Source: Brevundimonas sp. UBA4609
GTDB taxonomy: Bacteria; Pseudomonadota; Alphaproteobacteria; Caulobacterales; Caulobacteraceae
Assembly: GCA_002386585.1 (NCBI GenBank)
Contig: DGIZ01000101.1
Coordinates: 1-23,147, forward strand
DNA length: 23,147 bases
Direction: 5' to 3'
Position numbers and translations under genes: made by a program. Below, one piece after another: positions 22,512 to 23,147 of this stretch. The notes under the pieces were generated by a model, which worked only from the letters and a program-made list of their open reading frames with translations, did no database searches and was not told the origin of the DNA. Within the stretch, counting starts at the first letter, position 1. The number at the start of each line of letters is the position of its first letter.

Positions 22512-23006
22512 ATGGACGACGACATGCTGGCTCCGGCGCTGAAGAGCGCCTTGCGTAATCTGGTCCGCTCGGTCGTGGTGGTCACGGCCCAGCACGAGGG
22601 CCGCCCCTACGCCATGGCGGCCACGGCCGTCAGCGAGGTCAGCATGGATCCGCCGTCCATGCTGGTCTGCATCAACCGCAACGCCGCCATCTTCCAGGCC
22701 ATCGACGCCGGGTCCGACCTGGTGCTCAACGTGCTCGGCTCGGACCATGAGGCAGTCTCGCGCGCCTGTGGCGGCGGAGTGCGCGGCGGCGAACGCTTCG
22801 CCATCGGCGCCTGGGACGACGGCGAGGACGGCCGCCCGCCGGCCCTGCGCGACGCCTGCGCCGTCATTCACCTGAAACAGGCCCATGTGGTCGACCACGG
22901 CAGCCACCGCATCGTCATCGGCGACGTTCTGCGGGTGGATCTGCCGTCGCCGACGCCTCCCCTCGCCTATTTCGCAGGCCGCTATGTACAGGTGGCGGCC
23001 GCCTGA
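22512..23006 (+). CDS. Flavin reductase domain protein (HpaC-like)
   Basis: This is a 164-residue split-barrel FMN-binding protein. Conserved parts are SVVVVTAQHEGRPYAMAATA, SMDPPSMLVCINR, VLNVL, and the C-terminal HRIVIGDVLRVD...PLAYFAGRY. Such proteins reduce free flavin with NAD(P)H for a separate monooxygenase. No obvious monooxygenase of that kind is in the window; the partner may lie downstream. GGGAGG precedes the ATG. It has its own copy of the operator. Confidence 0.92.
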   Translation: MDDDMLAPALKSALRNLVRSVVVVTAQHEGRPYAMAATAVSEVSMDPPSMLVCINRNAAIFQAIDAGSDLVLNVLGSDHEAVSRACGGGVRGGERFAIGAWDDGEDGRPPALRDACAVIHLKQAHVVDHGSHRIVIGDVLRVDLPSPTPPLAYFAGRYVQVAAA

Positions 23007-23058
23007 TCATTTTCGTCCCAAGGCCGCGCAGACGGCCGGGAATTCAGTGGAGTGAGAC

Positions 23059-23147
23059 ATGCCCCGGATCGACCGTCGTTCCCTTCTGACCGGCATGGCC
23101 GGCGCAGCCGCAGCCGCCGGGGTCGCCCCGCCCGTGCGCGCCCGGCC
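23059..23147 (+). CDS. N-terminus of a Tat-exported protein, cut by window end
   Basis: About 29 codons are visible from the ATG at 23059, after GTGGAG. They form a twin-arginine signal: D-R-R-S-L-L near residue 5, then an Ala/Gly-rich hydrophobic stretch and A-R-A as a possible cleavage end. Tat substrates usually carry a cofactor or are multi-subunit, so a periplasmic oxidoreductase is plausible, but the mature protein is not in the window and I do not assign a function. It is probably co-transcribed with the flavin reductase 52 bp upstream. Confidence 0.75.
   Translation, partial: MPRIDRRSLLTGMAGAAAAAGVAPPVRAR

Noticed and set aside
1..23147. CRISPR arrays, tRNA or rRNA genes, prophage genes or IS transposases
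   Set aside because: I found no regularly spaced direct repeats, no cloverleaf candidates and no integrase, transposase or phage structural motifs on either strand.

Overview
The window is GC-rich chromosomal DNA (very high G/C at third codon positions, tightly packed ATGA-overlapping genes) from an alphaproteobacterium. The pdxA-rsmA order, the fabD-fabG-acpP-fabF-mltG-yicC-gmk string, the two families of dispersed hairpin repeats and the sphingomonad/caulobacter-style TonB receptor together suggest the Caulobacteraceae, perhaps Brevundimonas. That placement is an inference from gene content and style, not a measured result.

Region 1 (1-4219, + strand) is housekeeping: the 3' part of pdxA (vitamin B6), a small DUF559 endonuclease-like gene enclosed by a nearly perfect inverted pair of 52-bp two-hairpin repeats, rsmA (16S rRNA dimethylase), a class I aminotransferase and a lipoprotein L,D-transpeptidase. 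Region 2 (4216-11081, - strand) is a long envelope and fatty-acid operon read as fabD, fabG, acpP, fabF, mltG, yicC, gmk and a cytidine/guanine-deaminase-type gene. It has a repeat pair between fabD and fabG and a hairpin between acpP and fabF. Region 3 (11082-11361) is a 280-bp gap with no gene. It holds an inverted pair of a second repeat family and marks the edge between core and accessory DNA.

Region 4 (11362 to the end) is a catabolic gene cluster. A four-gene - strand operon, with every junction an ATGA overlap, encodes an APH-fold kinase, a DUF6285 protein, an HMG-CoA-lyase-type enzyme and an SDR. Divergent from it are an acyl-CoA dehydrogenase and a MarR regulator, then a TonB-dependent receptor. 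Convergent to the receptor are an alpha/beta hydrolase and a VOC protein. Divergent from those are an ACAD10/11-like acyl-CoA dehydrogenase and a MaoC hydratase, then a flavin reductase and the start of a Tat-exported protein. The kinase + DUF6285 + dehydrogenase set matches the logic of the Pseudomonas putida levulinate (Lva) pathway, in which a 4-hydroxyacyl-CoA is phosphorylated and then dephosphorylated/rearranged to enter beta-oxidation. Here that set is coupled to an HMG-CoA-lyase-type retro-aldolase.

The main new observation is a 15-bp palindrome, GTMAA-N5-TTKAC. It occurs once in each of the four promoter-bearing gaps of this cluster, plus one degenerate extra copy, and I saw none in the housekeeping half. 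Its TTGAC half sites are placed like -35 boxes. It is probably the operator of the MarR protein encoded in the middle of the cluster and would tie all these transcription units into one regulon. The substrate is unknown; a hydrophobic ester or lactone giving 4-hydroxy or branched acyl-CoAs is a reasonable guess only.
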